NCBI GenBank assembly: GCA_958295665.1
Contig: OY282558.1
Coordinates: 328,511,106-328,575,105, forward strand
DNA from: Tipula vernalis
Taxonomy: Eukaryota; Arthropoda; Insecta; Diptera; Tipulidae
Direction of reading: 5' to 3'
DNA: 64,000 nucleotides
Positions 1 to 28,998 of the stretch are shown here, one piece after another. A program made the translations under genes and the position numbers. Positions within the stretch are counted from its first letter, which is position 1, and each line of letters opens with the position of its first letter. Under the pieces are notes generated by a model, which saw only the letters and a program-made list of their open reading frames with translations, was not told where the DNA came from and searched no databases.

Positions 1-1409
1 GTCTAATCTTTACACAGAGAACAAAGTAGGTTCATTTTAAGCTCATTCACAAAAAGTTGACACAAGTCAAACAACTAATTCGAAAACAAAAAAAAACGTT
101 CGACAAAAGGAAAATTCAAAAAATATGTGTCAGATTAAAGATGATTAATGCTTAATGTACGTCATTAATAATTACGTTATAAGTGTTAATTCGCGTACTC
201 TAATAACCTCGCAGCCTCACACATTGTTTAGTCCGTTGTACCATGTGCGATTTTTTTCTTTATATGCTTTGTGAGTACAATTTTATTATAGTATTGTGCA
301 TACTTATAGTTTGTGTAGTAGATATCAAGATTTTCCATATTGTCGACGTTTATGAATATAATTGCATCACTGTTATACATGAAAATTTGAATAAACGACT
401 TTTTCGTCGAAATGTTTCGAATTACTCATTATTAATTCATATAAGAAAAGATTGACTCACCAAGTTATCAACTTGATAACCTGCGTATAAATCTTGTGAA
501 TTGGATGAATATGAAATTGTTTCGTGAAAATTATATAGCTCACGAAACACGTGATTAAGAAAAATGCGCACTTACTCAAAAAAATAATTTTGAGTACATT
601 GTAAATACATTTTTCTATGGCTATAAAATTGTTTTTCTTAAATTCAAAATGTCGTATTTATTTACAACACCATTACGATTTACACATCCATACATACACA
701 AAACACGATTTTTTTTTTTTTTTGATTTTCTTTACAAAAATAGCCGCCGAAAATACCCCGATCGTGTTCATCTCGCGGCGTCGCCGTCATCCATCTCCAT
801 ATCGTCGTTCGTCGTGTTGAATTGAATACAACGAATTTTTACGAATAAGAACAAACCAATTTTTTCCGCTTGTGAAAAAAAATTAATTTTCTATTCAACA
901 AAAGTTCAGTCGGAATAATATCATCGAATGGATTGAATGTAAAATGGAGCGGTAGCTAAATTTATGTAAATATATCGGCCTTTGTCCGCTATTTTAGCGT
1001 TTTTAACATCAAATTTTTTTGAAAATTGTAATATTTTCGCGAGTTTTTTTTCAATATTATTAGTTTCTTATTGTTTTTAATGTTTCAATTATATTAATTA
1101 TAATTTTTAATTAATGAGTGTCAAATATAATTTTGGTTCTTACGAAAAAATAAATAAAAAGTTATCTTCAAAAGTGAAATATTTAAAAAAGTTTGAAATT
1201 TTATGGGTTAAATTTTACTTGTGATTTAAATTACATACCCTAGGCTACTACCTACAAATTTGGAAAAAAAAAGTTGAGATATTAACAAATATTTAACGAA
1301 AAAAGTATTTGATCTCCGTTTTGCATACAGAAAAGCAAAAAAAATCATTCGCGATAAAAGAATTGCAGCAGTCCAGCAGTACAAAAATCCAACAAGGAAA
1401 ACTATCATC
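1..1409. other. Upstream region of the Lk6/Mnk gene
   Basis: No convincing coding region is seen. The stretch holds AT-rich DNA with a small GC-richer patch near 755-820. The bases just before the start codon at 1410 would be the 5' leader. The short open frames here have no recognisable domain. A promoter or leader exon may lie here but cannot be placed from sequence alone. Confidence 0.4.
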
Positions 1410-17388
<15,979 letters not shown>

Positions 17389-18813
17389 AATTAAAAAAAA
17401 ATTGTTTTTGATCATTTGGAAAAAGAGAAAAAGAAAATTTCTAATCTTATCTTACACTTTTTTCTTTTTTTTTTTTTTACAATCCTATTTTTGATAACAT
17501 CCAACTACAAATTACTTCATACGGAATAACAGACAAACACAATTTTGAGATAGTTAATTGGTTTAAAAAGAACTAAATCAGCAGCCAATTGATGCAGTCA
17601 TCTTAGTTTTAAGATTATTTCGTTGCCATTTTAAGTGTATCATAATGCAAATTTAAATTTAAAAATAAAAAAATAAGGAAACCAAATTTAGCATTTAAAG
17701 AATAAATTTATATTAATTTTGTTTTCTTAAAAAATAAATTTTCTTTTGTATTTTACAAAACTGTAGCTATATAAAAAAATTGCGCAATTGGATTGAATTT
17801 AATATAAAAAAATAGAAGGAAACACAAAACGCGTTAAGCGCTTTTTAAAAAGATAGTTTCTAAGATAGTTTTTTTTTTTTATTTTATGAAAGGAAATTGA
17901 ATAATGTGTTAGATCGAGATTGTTTAGTGTTCTTCTTTATTTAATTTTTAGAAAAAAATATAAAAAATACAGACTGGCAATTAAGAAACGACTTCTTCTT
18001 AATTTAGTTACGAGAATAAAAATCATAATAAATAAAAATAAATTATAAATTTGTTACTCTGAATGAATAAATTGTTTAATTATAATTGTTACAATAAATA
18101 TAAAAAATTTTAATTCATATTTTTATATAAATAATTAAAAAAAAAAACAAAAAAAACTAAAAGATGCTATCGTACCTAACTTCATTGGAATTTGATGAAC
18201 ATGCAAAATTCTCAGTTGGAAGTTTAGGAGGGAGAAATAATGAAAAAATTCTTACATAATATGTAACATATATTTTTGTAATTGAAACAAAACCAGTCTC
18301 ATTATGTTAAAAATACAACAAATTAATTGATTATCTCATTATAAAAAATGAATTATTAATTATTGTTTTCTATTGTTAAGCCGAAAAGTACAAATTGAGT
18401 CAGATTTTTGTCATTTTATTTTGTTTGTTTTTTTTTCATTTGATTTGTTACTACACATTGAGTGCGAAAAACAACAAAATAACTATGAGATTAATCTTCC
18501 ACTACAATATCATCTAATTATTAATATATAATAACTACGTACGTTATCAAAAATGATATTTGAAATGATTTAAAAAAAATTCTCATTTTTAAAACTTCCT
18601 CTCAGTATCTTCATGTCTTCATTTGTTTTTATATTATTTTTTTTCTTTTTCTTTTTTATAATTATTTCCTTAAGCTGCGCACGCATCAAAACGAATTAAC
18701 GAATTTGTATTAATTTTGAATCGGTTTTCTTCCCGATTATTTGTCGTAAATTCTAGTGATGATGATGCGCTTTTACACTATATTTAAAAATTAAATAAAT
18801 CTGATAAAAAATG
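17389..18813 (+). other. 3' UTR of Lk6/Mnk and downstream AT-rich DNA
   Basis: Several AATAAA signals follow the stop codon, for example at about 17701 and 17732, so the transcript probably ends within a few hundred bases. The remainder to 18.8 kb shows no gene. Confidence 0.5.
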
Positions 18814-18815
18814 TA

Positions 18816-19023
18816 CAGTGAAATCTCTTTATAATGAACACCAGTTGAATTTTCGGTCGAACGAAGTTTCGAATTTTCTTACGCTAAACTGGAAATTTTG
18901 TTACATGAAAAAGCACTATGGCTAACCAAAAGAGTTAAAAGGAGGTTCATTACAACAAAATTCCAATATAGCGAACTAATTTCAACGGTCCCTTTGGCTT
19001 CGTGTTATATCGAAATTTTACTG
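18816..19023. mobile_element. pogo/Tigger-type MITE
   Basis: The 208-bp element is bounded by TA duplications (18814-18815, 19024-19025). The ends read CAGTGAAATCTCTTTATAA and the inverse of CAGTAAAATTTCGATATAA, which matches the CAGTRRAAYYTC start of pogo/Tigger termini. No frame inside. Confidence 0.7.
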
Positions 19024-19189
19024 TATATATAAAAATAAAATATATATAAAAAAATAAAACATATGTATTAAAAGTTACAAAACTAAAAAATAATTTTTTA
19101 TAATCTTTTTGTACACGAAAAAACTAAAACTACAATATAAAAAAAATAAAAAAAAACTTAAAAATAAAAAAAAATTATATATAATATGT

Positions 19190-21510
<2,321 letters not shown>

Positions 21511-21518
21511 ACGATTTA

Positions 21519-21644
21519 CCCTGTGTTTTTTTATTACATCGGAGAGATCAGACAGAAAAAAGAATACTGCGTTTTTATTTTTCACGTATTGTTTTTTTTT
21601 GTTTTTGTTCTGTCTGATCTCCGATATAATAAAAAAACACAGGG
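21519..21644. mobile_element. Small foldback element with TTAA-like flanks
   Basis: The arms CCCTGTGTTTTTTTATTA and TAATAAAAAAACACAGGG continue inward to CATCGGAGAGATCAGACAG and its inverse, about 40 bp each. The right flank is TTAA (21645-21648); the left flank is TTTA, perhaps a mutated TTAA. At 126 bp it resembles a piggyBac-type MITE, or it could form a simple hairpin transcript. Confidence 0.5.
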
Positions 21645-21668
21645 TTAAGTGGGAACTTAAAAAAATAG

Positions 21669-22560
21669 CTATTTAAGAAGCGGAAATTCCGCTTTGCTGG
21701 ATTGGCTTGGGGTTAGTATTCTTCTTTCTCGTCTCATTCTTGTTTTGTTGGTGAGAAAAATGATGACTAAGCAAATTACAATGATTATGATACTAAAATC
21801 AATGAGGTCAGAAGCTTCTTTACGTTCGTTGAAAATAGCTTGAAGTTGTTCAACGATATTTAGAAACAAGTTATGTAAGTATTCTGGGTCAAGTTTGATG
21901 CTTTTTCCGTTATATTTGCTTCTAGCACCGGTGGCAATTCTTGGGATGTTATGATATTGAATTAAAAGATTTCTCTCCAAATGTTCACTTTTATTTAAAG
22001 TTGCTTACTATGATTATCGTTTAAGGTTTCTTTTAAGTGGTCTTTATTTAGTTCCTTAAGGTTACTCATTTCGTATATGGTGATATCTATCCCAGAAAAG
22101 GTTGCGTCTCTGGGTGATTCCAAATAATTCGTTGTGATTTAGCAAGAGTTCGTTGAACTCCAGATGTATGTGTTTGTTGATTTTATGATGATGATGAGGT
22201 TGTAGTTCTGCTTACTCGTCTTAGGGACTTTAATCAAGATCATTGGTATTCTATAGCCTCTATTTCATTGGTATATGGCAAGGTTTTTATTTTACTTTAC
22301 AAAGCGGCTAATTTCCCCTTTGTCCAGTAAATTGGTATTAACTATTTTCCCTGTTGCTAACTGTACGGCTCGTATGATTTTTTTATTTCCTTCTTGATTA
22401 AAGCGTAAGTCGGTTGTACAGTGTTTGTTGCATTTTGTCGTCCTCGTCTTCATTTAAATGTTCGACAATTTTGTTGATTTTCTTTTGAATCTATTGATTC
22501 TTTTTTTCTTGATTGTTATTGTTGATTATTTGGTTCTGACTTTTCACTGTCTGATCCCAA
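21669..22560 (-). pseudogene. Errantivirus-like env relic (C-terminal half)
   Basis: The best-preserved part (21669-21980) encodes a polar ectodomain end, a strongly hydrophobic stretch of about 20 residues (SIIIIVICLVIIF core) and a basic tail. This is the layout of the transmembrane end of insect errantivirus Env proteins. Upstream on the same strand, frames to about 22560 are broken by stops. It lies downstream (in element orientation) of RT/RNase H remnants on the same strand, which supports gag-pol-env order. Assignment is from layout rather than motif identity. Confidence 0.5.
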
Positions 22561-22646
22561 TTTGTGGCGTCAGCTCAACCAATTGAGCTCGAATTTTTCT
22601 TCCTATTTGAATGTTGTTGATCGTTGGTCTTGGTGTTACTCGGTTT

Positions 22647-23298
22647 GGAGGCCTATTATGAACTTGATGCGAAGCGGATCGCATTTCGCATTTCTTGCGA
22701 TTTAACAAATACGATCTACTTCGCAAGAGCTCATTATGAAATATCATTATCGCATATCGCATTTCCCTTAAGGATATATTTTTGGGAAATTTATTTTCTG
22801 TCAAATTATTGTAATAAGTGAGATAAATTATTTATTGTTTGTATGAATATTCCGATAAAAATCATTTTTGAAAAAAAATATTGGCACGGATTGGTTTTAG
22901 CTGTCTCACTTGACAGGCGACGGTGGCTAATTTTGGAAAAGGAAGATTTAATACAGCGATTTTTAGTTATTAATATTTCCACACTAAGAAATAAATGGCG
23001 CCACTTTGACTGAGACAGCTAAAACCAATGCTAGCCAAAATATTAACTATCATTTAAATACATTTTATCGCTGCATAAAATAATGTTTCACTACTCAAAT
23101 GCGATATTCGCCTGCCATTGGGCAGTCGCATTTTTAATTTTGTTTTCGCAAAAATCCGCTTTCATTTTCTATAATTTGGCGCATCATTCGACAAAGAGCG
23201 GATTAAATGCGAAAAGGGTGTTTCATAATACAAAAATATGAAATCGCATGAAATTGCGAAATACGATCCGCTTCGCATCAAGTTCATAATAGGCCTCC
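22647..23298. mobile_element. TIR element (MITE) inside the errantivirus-like relic
   Basis: The ends GGAGGCCTATTATGAACTTG and its inverse are near-perfect for about 60 bp, continuing through a GATGCGAAGCGGATCG block. No target duplication is obvious and no transposase is present. It separates pol-like and env-like parts of the host element. Confidence 0.7.
22891..23028. mobile_element. Nested small inverted-repeat element
   Basis: Inside the 22647-23298 element, ATTGGTTTTAGCTGTCTCA recurs in inverse orientation (TGAGACAGCTAAAACCAAT) about 140 bp away. This suggests a second MITE nested in the first, or an internal palindrome of it. Confidence 0.5.
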
Positions 23299-23299
23299 A

Positions 23300-24866
23300 G
23301 GTCAATTCCGGAGTGTCCGTTTTTGTTCCTCTCTTACACATATAGTCAAAAATTGGTTTTCCTCATTGCATATGTCTGAATCCATACTCTTTGTGTTTTG
23401 TCTTGTAACCCGAGAAATTTTCTTTAAAGACTTCCTGGAAGCATTAAATATATTCTTGAGGCAGTTTTATCCATTGAATGCGTTAGGATTGAATTTTTCT
23501 TGTATAATTCTCTTTAAGATTTCCTTGATAAATGTGGTAAGATGGGTGTGGTTCTTCCCGAGCGTAAATTTCTTTGCCTTGTTTTAATATAAGTTGATTC
23601 CTCAATGCGTTGATTGGTGTGCTTCGCAGTAGTAAATTAGATCAGTGGAATCCTCCTCAGCACTGTGAAACATTCCATCTGTGGATAGCGTATGTGCTGC
23701 AAATTCTAGCCTTGATATGGCAGCGACGGCTTTGTTGATGCCGCCCGGTTTGTATATTCCTCTAAACGGGCTTTCAACCTCTTCAGTTTGGCCTTGTCGT
23801 TTTTTTTTGCTTATTGCGAACATTAGTATAAGTAGTTCCTGAGATTATTTAGGGCCCAAACTACAACTTACATCCCCTTCTCGTTGACAGCATAGTCCTT
23901 TTCTGTTTTGTTCAGTGATCTACAGATACAGGTGATCGGTCTGCCCTTGCGAATATCAACCTGGGACATTACTGCGCCGATTGCGAAGGATGGTGCTTGT
24001 TGTCAGAAGGAACGGTTTGTTGAAGTGTGGGAAGATCAATATCATATATCAACATATCAGTGGCTTGGGTATTATTGCGAAGTTTTTTATAAGACGCTAA
24101 TCCAAGAAATGACTTTAAATCTTTTTGATTTTGGGGTCTTTTGATGTTTTTGATGGCTGACATCTTTTTAGGATTAGGTTTGATACCCTTGATTGTGATG
24201 AGGTAACCCAAAAATTCTGATTCTTGTTCGAGGAAGTCTGTTTTATCCAGATTGGGTATCGATGTTCAATAAGTGTTGATCTCTCCTCCCCTCTCGCCCC
24301 CCCCCCCTCGGATTAAAATTTCATCTAGATTATTTCATATGTTTCAGCACGTTGTCGATTATTCTCTGAAAGATCGTTGGATATTTTTAATCCAAAGGGA
24401 AGTCTTAAAAATTCGTATTTCACGTTCATCGTTGAAAATTACATTTTAGGTACATCCGCTTTTATTATCTTGATTTGACGAAATCCAAAAGGGAGGTCGA
24501 TTGTAGTCGGACGTTCGATATATCTTGGATTTTACCATCGTCACCGCTGGCTTTCGTGGTTATTCGCTTTAAAATTTCCCGTTCGCCTATTAATTCAAAA
24601 TCATAAGCTACGCAACGCTTACTTAGAATTATTTGTCAAAAGTGAAGTTTGATAAGGATACATAATATTTTGGTCCTAAAACATTTAGGCTTTGTTGTTC
24701 ACCATAAAATACAACACGTCAATATCTCCGCATATTCTTGTGTTACCTAAATTATATTAAATGTATGCCTGAAAGCGTTCATATTTTCCCTTTGCGTTTT
24801 TTGTAGTAAAGAAATTGCAAAAGCGAACCAGCAACGAACGCCGGCGGAGTCGGTGGTAAGGCCCGA
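23300..24866 (-). pseudogene. Errantivirus-like pol relic: end of RT, RNase H and pre-integrase region
   Basis: On the minus strand, 23969-24211 encodes a gypsy-type RT end (GYLITIKGIKPNPKK, then DLKSFLGLASY). 23300-23823 encodes a region like the end of RNase H and the start of integrase (AISRLEF, FHSAEEDST). Stops and frameshifts occur throughout, so it is dead. It is the downstream half of a pol gene whose RT start is at 25321-25443, cut off by a hAT MITE. Confidence 0.75.
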
Positions 24867-24874
24867 GGAATAGG

Positions 24875-25320
24875 CAAGGGTGGGCAGTAACGAATTACAC
24901 GTATTTAAATTACTCATTTTCCATGTAACAGTATTTTGTATTTTAATTACTTAAATTCTAAGTAATTGTAATTTGTATTTAAATTACCTCAGTTTTTAAA
25001 ATTTTTTATTTAAATTTTTACAAGGCTTAATAAAATCTGGTTCCAGAGCCATCAGTATAAAACCTAATCTTAATATTCGTTGTTCTAATGATACGTTTTT
25101 TCACTAAACGAATTTTGTCAAATAAAATTTGTCAATTTACAAATGTAAAGTAATTGTAATTTGTATTTTAATTACAAATTACAATTCAAAGCAATTGTAA
25201 CTTGTATTTTAATTACTCCACTCGAAAGTATGTAATTGTATTTGTATTTTAATTACTGAGTTTGCTGTAATTTGTAAAAGTATTTTAATTACTCAGTGTA
25301 ATATAATTTGGCCAGCCTTG
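24875..25320. mobile_element. hAT-type MITE with 8-bp target duplication
   Basis: The 446-bp element is flanked by perfect GGAATAGG duplications (24867-24874 and 25321-25328), the 8-bp signature of hAT insertion. The ends are CAAGGGTGGGC and the inverse of CAAGGCTGGCC. The body repeats an AGTAATTGTAATTTGTATTT-like block several times. It interrupts the errantivirus-like RT. Confidence 0.85.
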
Positions 25321-25443
25321 GGAATAGGGTACGTGTTAGATGTTGTTACTGAATTTAGTCTTTTAAAATCGATGACTATCTTGGATTTCCTAATGCCGCA
25401 CGAATACAATTTTTCCCCACTAGCCATATTGGTGAGGTGTACG
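25321..25443 (-). pseudogene. Errantivirus-like RT fragment left of the Polinton
   Basis: The minus strand encodes the RT block SKIVIDFKRLN followed by TYPIP, with a preceding SPI..LV-like stretch. The coding sense continues on the far side of the Polinton (39797 onward), where the preceding SRSPY and SKSYSYTVSK blocks are found. The Polinton therefore split one RT gene. Confidence 0.85.
25438..25443. repeat. Polinton target-site duplication, left (TGTACG)
   Basis: TGTACG directly precedes the first base of the left inverted repeat and is repeated at 39791-39796. Six-base duplications are the known signature of Polinton/Maverick integration. Confidence 0.9.
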
Positions 25444-26125
25444 AGTAGTGTAAAGTGGATGTTCCTGGGCCAACCGAAAAAGATTTTACACCAAACATTT
25501 TTTACATGTAAATTACAACAACATGAACGTTTACGTATTTTTTTTATATGCATACTACACAGTGCAACCACAGTAACTAAATCTCTGTACAGTGCAATCA
25601 AAGTAACTAAACTCTGTAATAATGATAAAACATGTGTAAATTCAACAAGAAAAATTCATGGTCATCGACGAGAATCGAACTCGAGACTTTTGCATGGTAA
25701 GAAACTGTCTTAACCATCATACTACGAGCGAGATTGTAAATCATCAACTATTTATGGTTTAAAAAAAAAAATTCCGCATGTTCAGCGAAATAACAAAATT
25801 ACAATAATATAATAATACCCCCTAAATGTCGATTACAAACTCTACACGCTTTAAAAAAATTCCGCATGTTCAGCGAAATAAAAAAATTAAAATAATACAT
25901 ATAATAATACCCCTAAATGTCGATTACAAACTCTACACGCTTTAAAAATATTTTGTATACGATAATAATTTTTTATTAATTGAAATTAGATAGTGTAAAG
26001 TTATAATAATATTTTTTTTTTTTAATTCAACCTTGACATTTCCGGAGAATGCATAACTGCATAGTTATAATAATATTTTATAATTTAACCTTGGCGTAAA
26101 ATTTGCTGTAATGTACATAATGAAA
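25444..26125 (+). repeat. Polinton left terminal inverted repeat
   Basis: This is an inverted copy of 39202-39790. It is about 93 bp longer because a block of roughly 90 bp (about 25761-25946, two copies of a unit holding TTCCGCATGTTCAGCG and CTAAATGTCGATTACAAAC) is tandemly duplicated here and single on the right. Otherwise only scattered differences are seen. Confidence 0.9.
25660..25731 (-). other. tRNA-like sequence in left Polinton repeat (outward)
   Basis: The minus strand carries an A-box-like TAGTATGATGG and a B-box-like GAGTTCGATTC spaced as in tRNA genes, followed by T5 (AAAAA at 25650-25654 on the plus strand). The would-be T arm is mostly paired. The anticodon and acceptor stems pair poorly. 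It matches the copy in the right repeat exactly over the B-box region. Confidence 0.5.
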
Positions 26126-26232
26126 TTCTGTATATGTAAGAGAAAATATTTGAATTGAAGTGTATTTGTATAGTTATCAACCTGTTATATTACATCTGCA
26201 TTTCGTGAAAAAAAATCATTCTATTTAGAAGT

Positions 26233-26240
26233 TATAAAAG
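26233..26240 (+). promoter_or_regulatory. TATA box upstream of the packaging ATPase
   Basis: TATAAAAG lies 33 nt before the ATG at 26273, just inside the left inverted repeat. Similar TATA motifs precede other genes of the element: TATATAAAGG at 28048, TATATAAAG at 28961, TATAAATA at 31424. Confidence 0.5.
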
Positions 26241-26272
26241 GGTACGCATTTATTGTATGATACATTAGAATA

Positions 26273-26968
26273 ATGTATATGGTTAAACCGTTTACAATGA
26301 TGGTTGCGGGACCCTCAGGGTGTGGAAAAACAACTTTCGTTTTAAATTTATTAAAACATTTAAATGATGGTAAAAAATTTAATAAAATTGTGTGGTGTAA
26401 TGGAAACTCAAAAGCGATACCACAAGATATCTATGAAACAAATGAAATAGAAATTATAAAAAATATCCCAGATACTTTTGAGAATTGCGAAGACGGAAGT
26501 ATCATAATATTAGATGATCTAATGACAGAAGCGTATAATAAAAATATTTGTGAACTTTTTACCAAAGGTTCACATCATAATAATTTATCTATTATTTTAG
26601 TAACTCAGAATGTGTTTCATCAGGCAAAATATTGCCGAGATATTTCTTTAAATTGTAAATATCTTGTAGTTTTTAAAAATCCACGAGACAGATCTCAGAT
26701 TTGTTCTCTAGCCAGACAAATATACCCTGAAAACACAGCGGAACTTATGAGGGTATATAATGAAGCTACTTCGAGACCTCATGGTTATTTACTATTTGAT
26801 TTAACACAATCAGTTAATGATTTATTTCGTTTCCGTACCGATATCTTAAAAAAAGGCTATTTCACATGCTATTGTCCATCAATTTTATTCGAAAATAAAA
26901 AAGTGTGTATAAAAAATGAAACGATTGAAGGCAAACAAACATATTCTACATGTGCTAAAAAAGTGTAA
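26273..26968 (+). CDS. Polinton packaging ATPase (FtsK/HerA-like, A32 type)
   Basis: The 231-aa protein has Walker A GPSGCGKTT (residues 14-22) and Walker B SIIILDDLM (about 77-85). A conserved LVTQNVFHQ block, the sensor-like region of this family, follows at about 109-117. In related elements this enzyme pumps DNA into the capsid. Length fits the family (200-280 aa). A second ATG two codons downstream is also possible. Its 3' end overlaps the next gene by 53 nt in a different frame. Confidence 0.9.
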   Translation: MYMVKPFTMMVAGPSGCGKTTFVLNLLKHLNDGKKFNKIVWCNGNSKAIPQDIYETNEIEIIKNIPDTFENCEDGSIIILDDLMTEAYNKNICELFTKGSHHNNLSIILVTQNVFHQAKYCRDISLNCKYLVVFKNPRDRSQICSLARQIYPENTAELMRVYNEATSRPHGYLLFDLTQSVNDLFRFRTDILKKGYFTCYCPSILFENKKVCIKNETIEGKQTYSTCAKKV

Positions 26969-27248
26969 CTCAAAAACAAGAAAAGCGCTACTTAAAGTCT
27001 GCACCCCTGAAGTTATAAAAACTTTATGTGAAATATCACTCAACACATTAAATGGAAACAACAGAATTTCTAAACAGTGTAAAACAAAATTAAAAAAGTA
27101 TAAAAGAGAACTTCGCGACTTGGCTTGTTCAAAACTGTGTCTCTCTTCAAAGCGTAAAATTCTTGTACAAAAAGGTGGATTCTTACCCGTTTTAATCAGC
27201 ACTATTTTATCAGGGTTGATAGGCCAAATAATTAATCAGACATCATGA
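26916..27248 (+). CDS. Small basic protein with hydrophobic C terminus (pX-like candidate)
   Basis: The 110-aa product starts inside the end of the ATPase gene and ends in an ATGA overlap with the next gene. The body is rich in Lys/Arg. The C terminus has QKGGFLPVL followed by a hydrophobic stretch (ISTILSGLIG). A protein of this shape (basic, then QKGGFLP and a membrane-like segment) is common at this place in insect Polintons, and I compare it with the adenovirus-type core protein X. That comparison is inference; no enzyme motif is present. Confidence 0.7.
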   Translation: MKRLKANKHILHVLKKCNSKTRKALLKVCTPEVIKTLCEISLNTLNGNNRISKQCKTKLKKYKRELRDLACSKLCLSSKRKILVQKGGFLPVLISTILSGLIGQIINQTS

Positions 27249-28027
27249 GTAATTTACAACGGATGATTGTTATACAACCAGAAATTTTCGAAAAAATTAA
27301 AAAAATTTTAATTGATGATAGTAAACTATCGGAATTAGATAAAAATATGAAATCAATTCTACGTAACAACAAACTAACTGATTTGAATAAGTGGCATCTA
27401 TATAGACAGAACTTATTAACATATTCATCAATGAAAAGAAAAAATGCGTATAAAGATAAATTTAATTTGTATCAACCAGCAATACGTCATGTTCATGAAG
27501 TGGGAGTTCAAACTAAAAGAATTATTTCTAAAAACAAAGATACAAATACAGATGCATCATCAAAAGGTTCTGATAAATATACACAAGCTGATATACCTAA
27601 AGCAAAAGAGGAGTACACAGATGCTGATGAAAAACCTAAGCCAGTGTTTACACAATTAGATGCAGAAGAAACATTTGAAAATAACAGCGATGTATTCGAT
27701 GATAAAGATGATGATGATGATGATGATAATGATAGTATTGTTTCTGATGAGTTTATTAATCCAAAAGAAATTTTACGCGAAAGAATTTCTTCACATTCTA
27801 ATATGTACAGAACATTTGAAATGAAGGACGGAACAACAATCTCTGTTCCAACAAAAAAACATATTTTTAAAAAACAAAAAGGTGTTTTTCAGGCTCCAAA
27901 ACCAGGATCACTACAAACAACTTCAGACGTACCTCAGAGGAGAAGTGATCGTCCGTTAACAGTTCAAACAATAAAACGTAGTGAACAAGAACGCTTACGA
28001 AATCAACCTTGGTCAAGAATTAAATAA
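27245..28027 (+). CDS. Polinton protein with acidic run, function unknown
   Basis: The 260-aa, highly charged protein begins with an ATGA overlap (start 27245, upstream stop 27246-27248), so the two are probably co-expressed. It contains a NKWHLYRQNLL segment (about 53-63), a low-complexity middle with repeated TQAD/YTDAD-like pieces, an Asp run (about residues 152-160) and a basic C terminus ending RNQPWSRIK. The middle looks disordered. A similar gene occupies this slot in related insect elements and may be a virion-associated protein. No fold is recognisable. Confidence 0.7.
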   Translation: MSNLQRMIVIQPEIFEKIKKILIDDSKLSELDKNMKSILRNNKLTDLNKWHLYRQNLLTYSSMKRKNAYKDKFNLYQPAIRHVHEVGVQTKRIISKNKDTNTDASSKGSDKYTQADIPKAKEEYTDADEKPKPVFTQLDAEETFENNSDVFDDKDDDDDDDNDSIVSDEFINPKEILRERISSHSNMYRTFEMKDGTTISVPTKKHIFKKQKGVFQAPKPGSLQTTSDVPQRRSDRPLTVQTIKRSEQERLRNQPWSRIK

Positions 28028-28097
28028 AAATTTTAAAAATAAAAAGTTATATAAAGGATAAAATCGGTGTTTTAATTTATTAATTTAATAGTTATTA

Positions 28098-28967
28098 ATG
28101 AGAACAGTGATGGATAATTTCACATACGTAACTCTTTTAAGTAACAGTTCTTTGAAATATTACCCAAAAAATTCATTATCGAGGTTCACGGTTAAACTCC
28201 CAAACACTATAAATTTGGATTCTAATGAGAAATGGTATGTTGGTCTAACTAACGTCGCTCATACTTCTATAAGTGATGAAACAAAAATTACAATTAAATC
28301 GACATCAGAACAAATACTTCCTTTAGACATAGAATTAATAATATTTTTAAATGCAACTACCTCTAAATTTTATCAAAAAATTGAAGAACCTAATTTCTTT
28401 GATCGATATAACTCATCAGCTGAATTAGTTAAATTCAATTATAACAAGAATGAACCATATATTCAGCTACCAGTGTTAAAAGATGTTTATCCCTTAATAA
28501 AATGTAATCAAGAGTACACACTTGAGGAATTTTTTGATGTAATATTTTCTCAAATTAGAATAACGCGATGGCCAGAGTTTAAAGAATCTTTAAAAAAGGA
28601 AATTAAAAATTTCAAACCAACAAAACAGATTGAAGCTAAAATAAAAAATGTTAAAGATAGTTATATTGATGTGAATACAAATATCAACCCAATTCCATTT
28701 TACATATGTTTTTATTGTAATATAATCAAACCGAGAACTATCGGAGATGCATCTGTACCATGTTTGTATATGCATCCTCTAGGAACAGACGCTGATAGAA
28801 GCATACCTCGATCGTATCAAATAGATAATGTTCAATATTGTCCCATTGAAAAGTATAATATATCAGAGATCAGTATTTTAATAACTGATGAAACTGGAGA
28901 ACAAATCAATTTTAATGATGGACTATTTATGACCTACCTAGTACTTCACTTTCGTAAAGGTATATAA
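28098..28967 (+). CDS. Minor capsid (penton-like) protein
   Basis: The 289-aa protein has the N-terminal pattern of Polinton penton proteins: FTYVTLLSNSS...YYPKNSLSRF...LP, then a WYVGLTNVAH segment, and late IxILITDETGEQINF. These proteins form the pentameric vertices with a single jelly roll. A second ATG at 28110 (MDNFTY) matches the usual family start better than 28098. TATATAAAGG at 28048-28057 is a likely promoter. It lies between the acidic protein and the pVI-like gene, as usual in this lineage. Confidence 0.8.
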   Translation: MRTVMDNFTYVTLLSNSSLKYYPKNSLSRFTVKLPNTINLDSNEKWYVGLTNVAHTSISDETKITIKSTSEQILPLDIELIIFLNATTSKFYQKIEEPNFFDRYNSSAELVKFNYNKNEPYIQLPVLKDVYPLIKCNQEYTLEEFFDVIFSQIRITRWPEFKESLKKEIKNFKPTKQIEAKIKNVKDSYIDVNTNINPIPFYICFYCNIIKPRTIGDASVPCLYMHPLGTDADRSIPRSYQIDNVQYCPIEKYNISEISILITDETGEQINFNDGLFMTYLVLHFRKGI

Positions 28968-28998
28968 AGAGGTATCTTACAGATTACATTAATTACAA

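Noticed and set aside
25293..25713. Two overlapping frames at the left Polinton border
   Set aside because: They join retroelement RT sequence with the Polinton inverted repeat, so they are junction artefacts. Only the RT part is meaningful.
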